Below, one piece after another: positions 16,772 to 25,585 of a stretch of 64,000 nt of DNA. The notes beneath the pieces were generated by a model that saw only the letters and a program-made list of their open reading frames with translations, made no database searches and was not told where the DNA came from. Origin of the DNA: Bacillota bacterium. GTDB lineage: Bacteria > Bacillota > Clostridia > Lachnospirales > Anaerotignaceae. Made by a program: the position numbers and the translations under genes. Position 1 is the first letter of the stretch. The number at the start of each line of letters is the position of its first letter. The DNA is taken from positions 28,636 through 92,635 of the forward strand of contig JAETUG010000008.1 of assembly GCA_021768705.1 (NCBI GenBank), read 5' to 3'.

Positions 16772-17155
16772 CTAAAATTCCCGCACCAGCGGTCGCTCAT
16801 CCTCCGCCATCCAATCCCACTGTTTCTGCATGATTTTTTCTACTTCCCATGATTTCAAGCGACATTGATATTTGTGCCCCACCGAATTACGTTTGCTTTT
16901 CTTTTCCAGGCGGATGAAATCCCCATCAAAATCATAATACCGTATCCGAAATTTATCCCGTACCGCCACACCGGACAGCTTTTCCTTCAAAACCTTATCA
17001 TACAGATTGTCAAAATATAAAGAACGGATCAAATATTCCTTTCCGCCCTCCGTATGTCTATCTCTCTGCATGAAGGAAGCCAGTCTTTTTGCCGTCAGGA
17101 TGCTTTCTCCTTTTGTCAAGGTGTATTTTAATTCTTGTCTCCATTTTTCCTCCAT
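16772..17155 (-). pseudogene. VTC-type polyphosphate polymerase, C-terminal half missing
   Basis: A 127-residue remnant of the VTC domain, the CYTH-like tunnel enzyme that makes polyphosphate from ATP. Present are RQELKYTLTKGE, YLIRSLYFDNLYDKVLKEKLSG, RDKFRIRYYDFDGDFIRLEKKSKRN (first part of the motif) and the basic HKYQCRL strand. Normal bacterial versions run to about 230-250 residues and contain a second half with IVDY and Arg/Glu tunnel residues; here the frame stops right after DERPLVREF. The start follows GGAGGTG by 7 bases and looks intact. The stop lies a few bases from the broken N-terminus of the DUF4956 gene, which suggests a single deletion that joined the two genes out of frame. 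Confidence 0.75.
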
Positions 17156-17261
17156 CTTTTTCCACCTCCAATTCTTTTCCTAGTATAAGCAAAGCGAATT
17201 AGGCAGTCTTTAGGGATTTGTTAAAAAGAAATAATAGAAATGTTAAAAAGATTTTAGGCAT

Positions 17262-17295
17262 AAAAAAAACAGCAAGACCAAAAAAGTCTTGCTGT
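17262..17295 (-). terminator. Terminator of the flavodoxin-ferredoxin gene
   Basis: ACAGCAAGAC (17269-17278) is perfectly inverted at 17286-17295, and the minus strand continues with eight T residues. Confidence 0.9.
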
Positions 17296-17304
17296 CGCTT
17301 TTCC

Positions 17305-18126
17305 TTATACAAAATATTCCGGCTCCGCTCTTCTTGCGTAGAGCTCTTCCAGTTCTTCCTTATGATAGATATAACCGGGGTCATCATAATATCTTGCTCC
17401 CGTAGGGCATTTCTTCACGCAGGCACAGCATTTGATGCAGATGCCCACATATTCTTTTACATTTTCTCTGCTGATAGAACCCATGGGACAAACCTCTGCG
17501 CAAAGACCACAGCCGCAGCAATCGTCGCTCACCTTGGGTTTTACCTTGCGGATATCAATATGCTCGCCGTTCCGATCTTGGGGTTTAAAATACGGGCGGA
17601 TAGGGTCACAGCCCTTCACATAAGCAGGTTCGGTATATTCCCAGCCGCTTGTAAGCTTTTCTGCAATTTTTTCGCCAAATTCCTTTACGATCGCCATATC
17701 CTTTTCATCCGGTCTGCCTGCCGCCAAAGTTTTGGAGAAGGAATGTTCGCTGACGAAAGCACCTCCGGCTACCGTTCGGAATCCATCTTCCTCCAGGATA
17801 TTCCGCAGTTCGATAAGAGCATCATCGAAGTTACGGTTGCCAAAAGAAACCATAGGCACTGCCAGGGCACCATTGCCCTTCACCTTCCCTGTCAGATAGG
17901 GCAGCAATACATTGGGCACACGGCCTGCGATGACAGGTGTGCCGCAAACCACGATATCTCCTTCGCCAAACACAGCATCCGTTTCTCTTACACCGGGCAG
18001 GGTAAAATCATAGACTTCCACAGGCAAACCCAGCTTTGCCGCCAAGGCTTCCGCTGTCCCCCTTACGACTTTTTCTGTTCCCCCCGTGGGGCTGAAATAC
18101 ATGGCCCAGATTTTCTTCAACTCCAT
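17305..18126 (-). CDS. EFR1-type flavodoxin/ferredoxin fusion protein
   Basis: A 273-residue fusion. The N-terminal flavodoxin-like domain has the FMN phosphate loop SPTGGTEK, VVCGTPVIAGRVPN and SFGNRNFDDAL. The C-terminal part has two 4Fe-4S motifs, CCGCGLCAEVCPMG and CIKCCACVKKCPTGA. This is the EFR1-family architecture, frequent in anaerobic clostridia, presumably for intracellular electron transfer; the partner enzymes are not known. The ATG at 18126 follows AAGGAGGAG by 6 bases, whereas the 18174 start lacks one. It is flanked by a strong terminator and has no operon partner. Confidence 0.9.
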   Translation of the reverse strand: MELKKIWAMYFSPTGGTEKVVRGTAEALAAKLGLPVEVYDFTLPGVRETDAVFGEGDIVVCGTPVIAGRVPNVLLPYLTGKVKGNGALAVPMVSFGNRNFDDALIELRNILEEDGFRTVAGGAFVSEHSFSKTLAAGRPDEKDMAIVKEFGEKIAEKLTSGWEYTEPAYVKGCDPIRPYFKPQDRNGEHIDIRKVKPKVSDDCCGCGLCAEVCPMGSISRENVKEYVGICIKCCACVKKCPTGARYYDDPGYIYHKEELEELYARRAEPEYFV

Positions 18127-18356
18127 AACTTTCTCCTCCTTTTCTCTGATAGAAAATAAGCTTTTTTTCATCATACCCTATCTGCCGCTTTTTTTCAACC
18201 TGTCAAAGAAAGGCTTCTGACGATTGGACGGATGCCTTGTGAATTTGCCTTATGCGTTGATGGAAACAGAAAAACATGATACAGTGAATAGAACGATAAT
18301 GCTCAATTTGTTGCAGTAATAGCAAATGTTACTTTGCGTTGCTTGCGGCAACGGTT

Positions 18357-18385
18357 GTTTTGATATTTAATGGTCGTATCAAAAC
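18357..18385. promoter_or_regulatory. Candidate operator before the membrane XRE gene
   Basis: A perfect 9-bp inverted repeat, GTTTTGATA (18357-18365) and TATCAAAAC (18377-18385), separated by 11 bases, directly upstream of the AAAGGAGG ribosome-binding site. It is placed to be an autoregulatory site for the XRE protein. Confidence 0.55.
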
Positions 18386-18401
18386 AAAGGAGGCACAGGT
18401 T

Positions 18402-18917
18402 ATGTTGAATGAAAATATTAAGCATTTACGAAAAACAAAAGGATTATCCCAAGAAGAATTGGCTTTAAAGCTGAACGTAGTAAGGCAAACGATATCTAAA
18501 TGGGAACAAGGGCTATCGGTTCCTGACTCAAGTATGCTGATTTCGTTAGCGGACGAACTGGATACTTCTGTAAGTATATTGCTTGGAGAAACTATACAAG
18601 AACCTTGTTTAAATGAATTGGATTTAAAGAGTATTTCTGAAAAGCTTGAGACGATCAATCTCCAATTTGCCAAAAAAAGTGAGATGAGGATTCGGACGAT
18701 TCGTTACCTGCTGATTTCACTGTGTGCGATTATAATAATCGTATCGATTGCCTTTGTATCCATGCACAGTGCATATTTGAATTGGGATTTCAATGACCCT
18801 GAATTAGCTGTTGCAGGTACGATGCTGCATGGGTTCGAATTTTTATTCGTAAGAGTTGCACCATTCCTCTTTATTTGTGCTATCGTCGGGATCATATATA
18901 CATATAGAAAAAGATAA
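18402..18917 (+). CDS. XRE-family regulator with C-terminal membrane helices
   Basis: A 171-residue protein. Residues 1-62 form an HTH_3 domain (NIKHLRKTKGLSQEELALKL, VVRQTISKWEQGLSVPD), followed by a linker (ETIQEPCLNELDLKSISEK) and two transmembrane helices (LLISLCAIIIIVSIAFVSM; LFVRVAPFLFICAIVGIIY). Membrane-tethered XRE regulators of this kind are common in Firmicutes and often accompany a transporter or a stress gene; none is adjacent here. The start at 18402 follows AAAGGAGG by 8 bases. The gene is on the plus strand among minus-strand genes and looks more AT-rich than its neighbours, so it may have been acquired separately. Confidence 0.85.
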   Translation: MLNENIKHLRKTKGLSQEELALKLNVVRQTISKWEQGLSVPDSSMLISLADELDTSVSILLGETIQEPCLNELDLKSISEKLETINLQFAKKSEMRIRTIRYLLISLCAIIIIVSIAFVSMHSAYLNWDFNDPELAVAGTMLHGFEFLFVRVAPFLFICAIVGIIYTYRKR

Positions 18918-18986
18918 CTTTCAAATTGATCGAGCAGTTGCTATCCTACATTGATCCAAAATGCAAAAAGCAGAACGACTGCATAG

Positions 18987-19016
18987 AAAAGGACGCCCGG
19001 CAATGTCGAGCGTCCT
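18987..19016 (-). terminator. Terminator of the pth-mfd-foldase operon
   Basis: AGGACGC...GCGTCCT stem (18990-18996 / 19010-19016) with an inner CG/CG pair, followed by TTTTCT on the minus strand. Confidence 0.75.
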
Positions 19017-19023
19017 GCGTTCT

Positions 19024-20001
19024 TTAATGAAATTTTTCCAATGTATCCCAAACAGCTTCCATCTTTTCTACCTTCTGCGCCTTCACCATTTCATCGATGC
19101 GGGCTTCTGTATATTCTGTCTGTATCTTATCCTGATAGCCTGTTTCCGCCATCTGTTTGACTTCCTCTTCTGTAGGCACTGTTTTTTCCAGAGCTTTCAG
19201 AATGAAATATCTGCCTTCTTCCACCTGAATGGGGCCTACGATCTCGCCCACCTCCAAAGGCTCTGCCAAGCCAAAGTTTGCCAGCATATAGCTCTGATAC
19301 ATCGTTGTCTCGCCGTTTTCTTCACCGTTCTGCGTCGCAGGGTCTACATCATATTCGCTGAAAAGAGCAGCGAAATCCTCTCCTGCTTTGGCACGTTCTG
19401 CCGCTTCTTCCGCTTTTTCCTCATTGTCCAGAAGAATCGTTGCCAGCTTCAAAGTGGTGTAATCCTCTCTGATCTGGTCTTTCTGCTCTTCATAATACGC
19501 CGCCATATCAGCTTCGTCTACCGCACATTCCGCCGAGATGGATTCATACACCAAAGAATAGAGATAGGAGGCTTCCATCAAGGGAATCAGTTTTTCTGTA
19601 TCCATGCCCATTTTTGCCAAATCAGCCTCGTCCACCGTGGAAATGAACTGCTCCGCCGCAGCCTTGGCTTCTTTCTTCTGTTCGTCTGTCAGGGCAATGC
19701 CATTGGCTACTGCGTATTCCTCCGCAGCTTTCACGCTTTGCAGGGTGCTGATGGTGCGTTCTTCCACCAGTTCATCAGCTGTCTGTCCATCAAAATCCAT
19801 ATTCCATACATCTTCCCCCGCTGCCGCAATAAAGCTCTGGGTAGTGGTATAGAGATACACCATATATTCAGACTTCATGATTTCCTGTCCGTCGATCTTC
19901 AAAACTGCTTCATCTGTAAATTCCACTGTGCTGCTGCAGGCTGTCAGGCTAAGGGCTGCAAACAGCAGCAGGTAAAGCAGACTTCTTATCTTCTTTTTCA
20001 T
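19024..20001 (-). CDS. SurA/PrsA-like lipoprotein, probable peptidyl-prolyl isomerase
   Basis: A 325-residue exported protein. The lipoprotein signal MKKKIRSLLYLLLFAALSLTAC ends in a clear lipobox with the acylated Cys at residue 22 (signal abbreviated here to its key LTAC). The SurA_N-like helical region follows, with repeated EEYAVANGIALTDEQ helices, and then a parvulin-type rotamase segment (KAGEDFAALFSEYDVDP...VGEIVGPIQVEEGRYFILKA; key parts only). PrsA-like proteins fold secreted proteins outside the membrane. Its place after mfd matches Bacillus-like and clostridial pth-mfd-prsA gene order. Confidence 0.88.
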   Translation of the reverse strand: MKKKIRSLLYLLLFAALSLTACSSTVEFTDEAVLKIDGQEIMKSEYMVYLYTTTQSFIAAAGEDVWNMDFDGQTADELVEERTISTLQSVKAAEEYAVANGIALTDEQKKEAKAAAEQFISTVDEADLAKMGMDTEKLIPLMEASYLYSLVYESISAECAVDEADMAAYYEEQKDQIREDYTTLKLATILLDNEEKAEEAAERAKAGEDFAALFSEYDVDPATQNGEENGETTMYQSYMLANFGLAEPLEVGEIVGPIQVEEGRYFILKALEKTVPTEEEVKQMAETGYQDKIQTEYTEARIDEMVKAQKVEKMEAVWDTLEKFH

Positions 20002-20079
20002 CTATCAGACCTTCTTTCCATCATTTTTATCACCCTAATAGGGGTATCTTTGATTATATCATACTTTAGAAACCTCTGA

Positions 20080-23000
20080 CTAGCCTTTTAATGCTACAAA
20101 GAAATTTTTAATGAGCTGCAAAGGCTTATCCCCCTCTTCCCGTCCGGGCTTGATGGTCAGATAGGGCGTTGCACCGGCAGTAAAAAGATATTTGCCCTTT
20201 TCTTTGGCGATCAGTTCTGTCAGTTTCACAGGGTCAATATTGGGCTGAGGCCGGAATTCCAGAAGCAGATTGCCATGCTTCTGACTGATAGAAGTGATCC
20301 CCATATCGTGGGCTTCGCTCTTCACCAGAACCACTTCCAGCAAAAGCTGTACGCTCTTAGGCAAGTCGCCGTAACGATCTTCCAGTTCCTCCTGCATATC
20401 GTAATATTCTTCCATGGTGCGGATGCCTGCGACCTTTTTATACAGCTCCATCCGCTGTTCCTGATTTTTGATATAAAAATCAGGGATGAAGGCACTGATA
20501 TTCAAATCGATAGAGGTTTCGAACTGTTCCTCCTTCGCTGTGCCCCCCTTCAGGTTCTGGACTTCTTCCTCCAGCAGACGGCAATACATATCATACCCTA
20601 CGGCTTCCATATGTCCATGCTGTTCTGCGCCCAACAGGTTGCCTGCCCCACGAATCTCCAAGTCTCTCATGGCGATCTTGAAGCCGGAGCCAAATTCCGT
20701 AAATTCCCGAATGGTCTGCAGGCGTTTTTCCGCCGCCTCTTTCAACATTTTGTCTCGTTTATACATCAGATATGCGTAGGCGATACGATTGCTTCTGCCT
20801 ACCCGCCCCCGCAGCTGATAAAGCTGAGAAAGACCCATGCGGTCGGCATCCTGAATGATGATGGTATTGGCATTGGAAATATCCATACCCGTTTCAATGA
20901 TGGTGGTACAAACCAGCACGTCGATCTCGCCGCTGATAAAATCCCCCATGATCCGCTCCAGTTCCCGTTCGGACATCTGCCCGTGGGCATAAGTCACGTT
21001 AGCATCGGGCACAAGGTTCTGGATACGAAAGGCTTCTTCGCTGATGGTCTCCACACGGTTATACAGATAGTATACCTGACCGCCCCGGCTGATCTCTCTG
21101 TGGATGGCCTCCCGAATAAATTCCGGGTTGTTTTCCATCACATAGGTCTGGATGGGGTGTCGTTCCTGGGGCGGTTCTTCCAGCAGACTCATATCACGGA
21201 TGCCTGCCAGACTCATGTGCAAGGTTCTGGGAATGGGCGTTGCAGAAAGGGTTAGCACATCCACATTTTCCCGCAGAGCCTTCAGCTTTTCCTTATGGGC
21301 AACCCCGAACCGCTGCTCTTCGTCCACAATAATCAATCCCAAATCATTGAATTTTACATCTTTCGACAAAATACGATGGGTGCCGATGAGGATATCGGAA
21401 TAGCCCCTTTCCATATTCTGCAGGCTTTCCTTCTGTTGCTTCGGCGTACGGAAACGGGAAAGCAGTTCGATCTTGACGGGATAGCCTGCCATTCTCTGGG
21501 TGAAGGTATTATAATGCTGCTGGGCAAGGATGGTGGTAGGCACCAAAAATGCTACTTGCTTTCCCTCTTGGGCTGCCTTGAAAGCCGCACGAATGGCAAC
21601 CTCTGTCTTGCCATAGCCAACGTCACCACAGACCAGTCTGTCCATGACCTTACTGCTTTCCATATCCTTTTTCACATCTTCAATGGCGTTCAGTTGGTCA
21701 TCGGTCTCTTCATAAGGGAAATTTTCTTCAAATTCCCTCTGCCAAACGGTATCCGGGCCATAGATGAAGCCTTGGGCTGCCGCTCGTTTTGCATAGAGTG
21801 CCACCAAGTCCTCCGCCATGATCTGAACAGCTTTTCTGGCTTTCGCCTTTGCCTTTGCCCAATCCTGTCCGCCCAGCTTGTTCAACTTCGGCGCAGCAGA
21901 GCCAGTACCGATATATTTCTGCACCATATCCATTTGGTTAACGGGCACAAAAAGGTTGCCCCCATCCCGATAGGAAATCTTCATATAATCCTTCTGGACA
22001 CCATCTACAGAAATTTTCTCCAGCCCGCGGAACACACCGATCCCGTGGTTGTCGTGTACCACATAATCCCCGATATGCAGGTCTGTAAAGCTTTCAATGG
22101 CTGCCCCATTTTTCTTCCGTTTTTTCTTTTTCTTCTTTTCTTTTCCGCCAAACAACTCGCTGTCGCAAAAAACAGCAAAATCAATGAAATCATAACGGAA
22201 ACCTTTGGAAAGAGAACCTTTCGCTACCCAAACAGAGCCTTTGGGCACATCCCGTTCCAAATCTTCGATATAAACTGCTTCCAGACCCATTTCCACCAGT
22301 TCCTTTGCCATGCGCTGGGCTCTGGTGCCGGTACCTGCTAAGACCAAGGTACGGAAACCGCTTTTTTTCAAATATTCCAGTTCTTCGCAAAACAGATCTG
22401 CTCTCTGCTGAAAGGAAGGAGTGGAACGGACAGCAAAATCCACTATGACCTTGGGGTGAAAATCCGCCGTTCTTTGGCTCAGCCCTGCAAAAAGGACAGT
22501 GGCAAAGGCTTCCGCCTGCCGCAGGATCGCCGTATAATCGTAGAGCATATGGCTCTGCCCCGGCAGCAGATAGCCTTGGGCGATACGCCCCTTCACGCTT
22601 TCCTGATATTCTTCCATAAGAATATCCATGTGTTCCCGAATCCGTTCCGGTTCATCAAAAATCAGCAGGGTATCCTCCTGCAAATAGGAAAGCAGACTGA
22701 CGGTCTCACCATAAAAATAATCCACATAAGCACCCACCGCAGGCAGGGTCTTTTCCGCCCGAAGCCGCTCCGCATCTTCGCCGATATGCTCCCGCAGGCG
22801 TTCTGCTGCTTCTTCTTCACCCTTTTTCTCAAAGTTTTTCAAGGCTTTCACAAATTCCTTGACGATCTTATCCGCTGCCGCCACGGCCTGTTCTTCTTCG
22901 TAAACGACCTCCCGCATGGGGAAGATAACTGTTTCCTCCAATTTATCCACGGAACGCTGGCTTTGGGCATCCATACTGCGGATGGAATCGATCTCATCAT

Positions 23001-23586
23001 CCCAAAACTCGATACGAACAGCATCCTCCGCCGTCAAAGACCAAATATCCAGGATCCCGCCCCGCAGCGTAAACTGTCCCGGGCTTTCCACCAGCTCCGC
23101 CCGTTCATAACCCATCAGCACCAGTCGTTTCGTCAGTTCAGAAATTTCCGCAATCTCCCCCACCTTCAGCTTCAGCAGAAAAGATGCAAACACATCCCTC
23201 CTGGGATACTTATCCAACAAGGCTTCCATAGATGCCACAATAACGGGACATTCCCCCCGTAACAACCGTTCCAGCACCAGAAACCGCTGGCGATTCATTT
23301 CCATACTATGGACATCGGCACTGTAAAAGAGGATATCCTTGGCGGGATAATAGACGCAATCCTTTTCAAAGAAGGTCAGGTCCTCCAATATCTCCTTTGC
23401 CCGCAGCTCGCTATAAGTCAAAAACAGCAGGGGGCGTTTGGTCTGCTCTTTTAAGCTATATGCAAGATGATTTTTTGCAGCATCAATGACCCCTGTGGCA
23501 AAAACAGGGGTATTTCCTTTTTCAATTCCTTCCAAAGCCTGCCGAAAGCTCCCCAATTCCAGCAGGGGTCCTGTCAAGGCTTTCAT
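20080..23586 (-). CDS. mfd: Transcription-repair coupling factor Mfd
   Basis: A 1168-residue full-length Mfd. It has the UvrB-homologous N-terminal region (YYPAKDILFYSADVHSMEMN, GGILDIWSL), a CarD-like RNA-polymerase interaction domain (FTDLHIGDYVVHDNHGIGVF), RecG-like motor motifs (GDVGYGKTEVA, DEEQRFGV, LSATPIPRTLHMSL, RGRVGRSNRIAYAY) and the C-terminal TRCF domain. Mfd removes stalled RNA polymerase and recruits UvrA for repair. A very lysine-rich run (GKEKKKKKKRKKNG) precedes the CarD-like domain and is unusually basic. The ATG overlaps the pth stop by 4 bases. Confidence 0.97.
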   Translation of the reverse strand: MKALTGPLLELGSFRQALEGIEKGNTPVFATGVIDAAKNHLAYSLKEQTKRPLLFLTYSELRAKEILEDLTFFEKDCVYYPAKDILFYSADVHSMEMNRQRFLVLERLLRGECPVIVASMEALLDKYPRRDVFASFLLKLKVGEIAEISELTKRLVLMGYERAELVESPGQFTLRGGILDIWSLTAEDAVRIEFWDDEIDSIRSMDAQSQRSVDKLEETVIFPMREVVYEEEQAVAAADKIVKEFVKALKNFEKKGEEEAAERLREHIGEDAERLRAEKTLPAVGAYVDYFYGETVSLLSYLQEDTLLIFDEPERIREHMDILMEEYQESVKGRIAQGYLLPGQSHMLYDYTAILRQAEAFATVLFAGLSQRTADFHPKVIVDFAVRSTPSFQQRADLFCEELEYLKKSGFRTLVLAGTGTRAQRMAKELVEMGLEAVYIEDLERDVPKGSVWVAKGSLSKGFRYDFIDFAVFCDSELFGGKEKKKKKKRKKNGAAIESFTDLHIGDYVVHDNHGIGVFRGLEKISVDGVQKDYMKISYRDGGNLFVPVNQMDMVQKYIGTGSAAPKLNKLGGQDWAKAKAKARKAVQIMAEDLVALYAKRAAAQGFIYGPDTVWQREFEENFPYEETDDQLNAIEDVKKDMESSKVMDRLVCGDVGYGKTEVAIRAAFKAAQEGKQVAFLVPTTILAQQHYNTFTQRMAGYPVKIELLSRFRTPKQQKESLQNMERGYSDILIGTHRILSKDVKFNDLGLIIVDEEQRFGVAHKEKLKALRENVDVLTLSATPIPRTLHMSLAGIRDMSLLEEPPQERHPIQTYVMENNPEFIREAIHREISRGGQVYYLYNRVETISEEAFRIQNLVPDANVTYAHGQMSERELERIMGDFISGEIDVLVCTTIIETGMDISNANTIIIQDADRMGLSQLYQLRGRVGRSNRIAYAYLMYKRDKMLKEAAEKRLQTIREFTEFGSGFKIAMRDLEIRGAGNLLGAEQHGHMEAVGYDMYCRLLEEEVQNLKGGTAKEEQFETSIDLNISAFIPDFYIKNQEQRMELYKKVAGIRTMEEYYDMQEELEDRYGDLPKSVQLLLEVVLVKSEAHDMGITSISQKHGNLLLEFRPQPNIDPVKLTELIAKEKGKYLFTAGATPYLTIKPGREEGDKPLQLIKNFFVALKG

Positions 23587-24293
23587 TCCGCATTCACCTC
23601 ATTGGGGTTTTCTTCGTTTTCCTTTTTTTCTGCTTCGGCCTTGGCCGCTTCTTCTTTTTCCTTTTGCTTCTTGGCAGTTTTTGCTTTCTGGTTCACGCGG
23701 TTCGCCGCTTCCTTAATGCCACGGGAAAGCATCAATTCCACGCCCTGTACTGCTTTGTCCATCCCCTGCTCCATCATAGGCAGATCATCGGGATTGAATT
23801 TTGCCAGCACATAATCCGCCAAGTCCCAGCCGCTGGGCTTTTCGCCGATGCCAACTTTGATACGGTTAAACTCGTCTGTGCCCATCTGATCGATGATATT
23901 GCGGATGCCGTTATGACCGCCATGGCTGCCCTTTTCCCGAATCCGCACACTGCCGCAGGGCAGACTGGTATCATCGAAAATGACCACAAAACGTTCCTGG
24001 GGGATCTTATAGAAATTCACGATCTCCCGCACGCTTTCTCCGCTCAGGTTCATATAAGTCTGGGGTTTCACCAAAAGCACCCGTTTGCCTTTGATGGTGC
24101 CATCCCCCACAAAGGCTTTATTTTTGAATTTATTTACTTCAATATCATATTTTTTCGCCAGCTTGTCGATGACATGAAAACCAACATTATGCTTGGTTTC
24201 TTCGTACTGTCTGCCGGGGTTGCCTAAACCAACGATACAAAAAAATTCCTGTCCCTTGCTCTCCTGGTTTTTGAATCTGTCAAAAAGACCCAT
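23583..24293 (-). CDS. pth: Peptidyl-tRNA hydrolase with charged C-terminal tail
   Basis: A 236-residue Pth. The catalytic core has VGLGNPGRQYEETKHNVGF with the active-site His, VIFDDTSLPCGSVRIR and GSHGGHNGIRNI. It releases tRNA from prematurely dropped peptidyl-tRNA. It differs from the usual length of about 190 residues by a short N-terminal extension (MGLFDRFKNQESKGQE) and about 35 C-terminal residues that are almost entirely Lys, Glu, Ala and Asn. The ATG follows AGGAGG by 7 bases. It heads the pth-mfd-foldase operon and is coupled to mfd. Confidence 0.95.
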   Translation of the reverse strand: MGLFDRFKNQESKGQEFFCIVGLGNPGRQYEETKHNVGFHVIDKLAKKYDIEVNKFKNKAFVGDGTIKGKRVLLVKPQTYMNLSGESVREIVNFYKIPQERFVVIFDDTSLPCGSVRIREKGSHGGHNGIRNIIDQMGTDEFNRIKVGIGEKPSGWDLADYVLAKFNPDDLPMMEQGMDKAVQGVELMLSRGIKEAANRVNQKAKTAKKQKEKEEAAKAEAEKKENEENPNEVNAE

Positions 24294-24387
24294 CTTTCTT
24301 CCTCCTATCTATAAACACAACGGAAAGCCCTAATTTTTGTAAATTAGAGCTGTTCCAACCATATCTTATTTTCTAGAAGTATACCAC

Positions 24388-24417
24388 AAAAAAAGAGAAG
24401 GATACAACATCCTTCTC
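24388..24417 (-). terminator. Second terminator after D-LDH
   Basis: GAGAAGGAT (24395-24403) is perfectly inverted at 24409-24417, followed by seven T residues on the minus strand. Confidence 0.85.
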
Positions 24418-24429
24418 AAAATTATAACG

Positions 24430-24455
24430 AAAAGGCGGGTGTTTTCACATCCGCC
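24430..24455 (-). terminator. First terminator after D-LDH
   Basis: GGCGGGTG / CATCCGCC stem (24434-24441 / 24448-24455) followed by TTTT on the minus strand. Two terminators in tandem suggest a strongly expressed transcript. Confidence 0.75.
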
Positions 24456-24478
24456 CAAGTATCTAATATGTAATTAGA

Positions 24479-25459
24479 TTATTTTACTTCGTTAACCAGT
24501 TCAGCGCCTTCCAGGAATGCTTTTGCATTGTCCATTGTAATCAGAGCCATCTGACCCAGAGCTTCTTCTGTCAGGAATGCCTGGTGACCGGAGATAACTA
24601 CTTTATCGCTAGCCAGCAGTCTGGACAGTGTAGCGTCATGTTTTGTCAGGTTGCTTCTGTCTTCGAAGAAGTATTCATGTTCAACTTCGCAAACGTCCAT
24701 ACCTACGCCGCGGAATTTGCCAGCTTCGATTGCGTCAGCCAGAGCTTCGGAGTCAACCAGACCACCACGAGCAACGTTGATAAAGATAACGCCGTCTTTC
24801 ATCTTAGCGATAGCATCTTTGTCGATCATGTGTCTTGTAGCAGGCATCAGAGGGCAGTGGATGGAGATAACATCAGCACGAGCATACAGTTCGTCCAGTG
24901 TTACATATTCCAGACCCAGGTTGGGGTTGGGGAATGCATCATAAGCGATGATGTCCATGCCGAAGCCTTTCAGAATGTTGATCATGCACTGACCGATTTT
25001 ACCTGTACCGATGATACCAGCTGTTTTGCCGTACAGAGCGATACCTGTCAGACCAGCGATATCAAAGTTGAATTTTGTTGTTCTTTCATAGGACAGATGA
25101 GGTTTTCTGTTCACTGCCATCAGCAGAGCTGCACCCTGTTCAGCAACGGACTGAGGGGAGTAAGCGGGTACTCTCAGAACGGGCAGACCACATTCTTTTG
25201 CAACTTCCAGATCAACACTGTCAAAACCAGCGCAACGCAGCAGCAGAACTTTGATGCCCAGGTTTTTCAGTTCACGGATAACTTCTGCGGGAACTTCGTC
25301 GTTAACGAAAGAGCATGTAGCATCGTGACCAGCTGCCAGATGAGCTGTTGCAGGTGTCAGTCTTTCGTTGAAGAATGTGATTTCATAGCCGTATTTTTCT
25401 GCCACAGGTTTAAAAGAGTCTACCCAGTAAGATTTTGTGTCAAAGAATGCAATTTTCAT
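24479..25459 (-). CDS. D-lactate dehydrogenase-type 2-hydroxyacid dehydrogenase
   Basis: A 326-residue NAD-dependent D-2-hydroxyacid dehydrogenase, best read as a fermentative D-LDH that reduces pyruvate to D-lactate. The Rossmann motif is GKTAGIIGTGKIGQ. The catalytic triad appears as Arg in FINVARGG, Glu in MDVCEVEHEYFFEDRS and His in VISGHQAFLTEEAL. The ATG at 25459 (MKIAFFDTKSYW) follows AGGAGG by 9 bases; the longer frame to 25585 would run through the promoter. Regulation is visible: a consensus promoter, a Rex-like site next to the -10, a 5' hairpin, and tandem terminators. Confidence 0.9.
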   Translation of the reverse strand: MKIAFFDTKSYWVDSFKPVAEKYGYEITFFNERLTPATAHLAAGHDATCSFVNDEVPAEVIRELKNLGIKVLLLRCAGFDSVDLEVAKECGLPVLRVPAYSPQSVAEQGAALLMAVNRKPHLSYERTTKFNFDIAGLTGIALYGKTAGIIGTGKIGQCMINILKGFGMDIIAYDAFPNPNLGLEYVTLDELYARADVISIHCPLMPATRHMIDKDAIAKMKDGVIFINVARGGLVDSEALADAIEAGKFRGVGMDVCEVEHEYFFEDRSNLTKHDATLSRLLASDKVVISGHQAFLTEEALGQMALITMDNAKAFLEGAELVNEVK

Positions 25460-25518
25460 CGGTATCTTCCTCCTAAAAATGAAAAAAATTTGATAAGTGG
25501 ATAGTAAAAATTTTATAG

Positions 25519-25570
25519 CAAACAGAGTCATTCCCAGACTGCGTATAGGAATATTGTCTTTCTCTGTTTG
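25519..25570 (-). other. 5'-end hairpin in the D-LDH leader
   Basis: CAAACAGAG (25519-25527) is exactly inverted at 25562-25570, with an inner ATTCC/GGAAT pair. It would form within the first bases of the transcript and may protect the mRNA from 5' decay; this is inference. Confidence 0.5.
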
Positions 25571-25585
25571 TTTTACTTTTAACAA
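25568..25585 (-). promoter_or_regulatory. Probable Rex-binding site at the D-LDH promoter
   Basis: The minus strand reads TTGTTAAAAGTAAAACAA, which matches 12 of the 14 fixed positions of the redox-regulator Rex consensus TTGTTAANNNNTTAACAA. It begins at the edge of the -10 hexamer and covers the expected transcription start, a position suited to repression when NADH is low. Confidence 0.65.
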
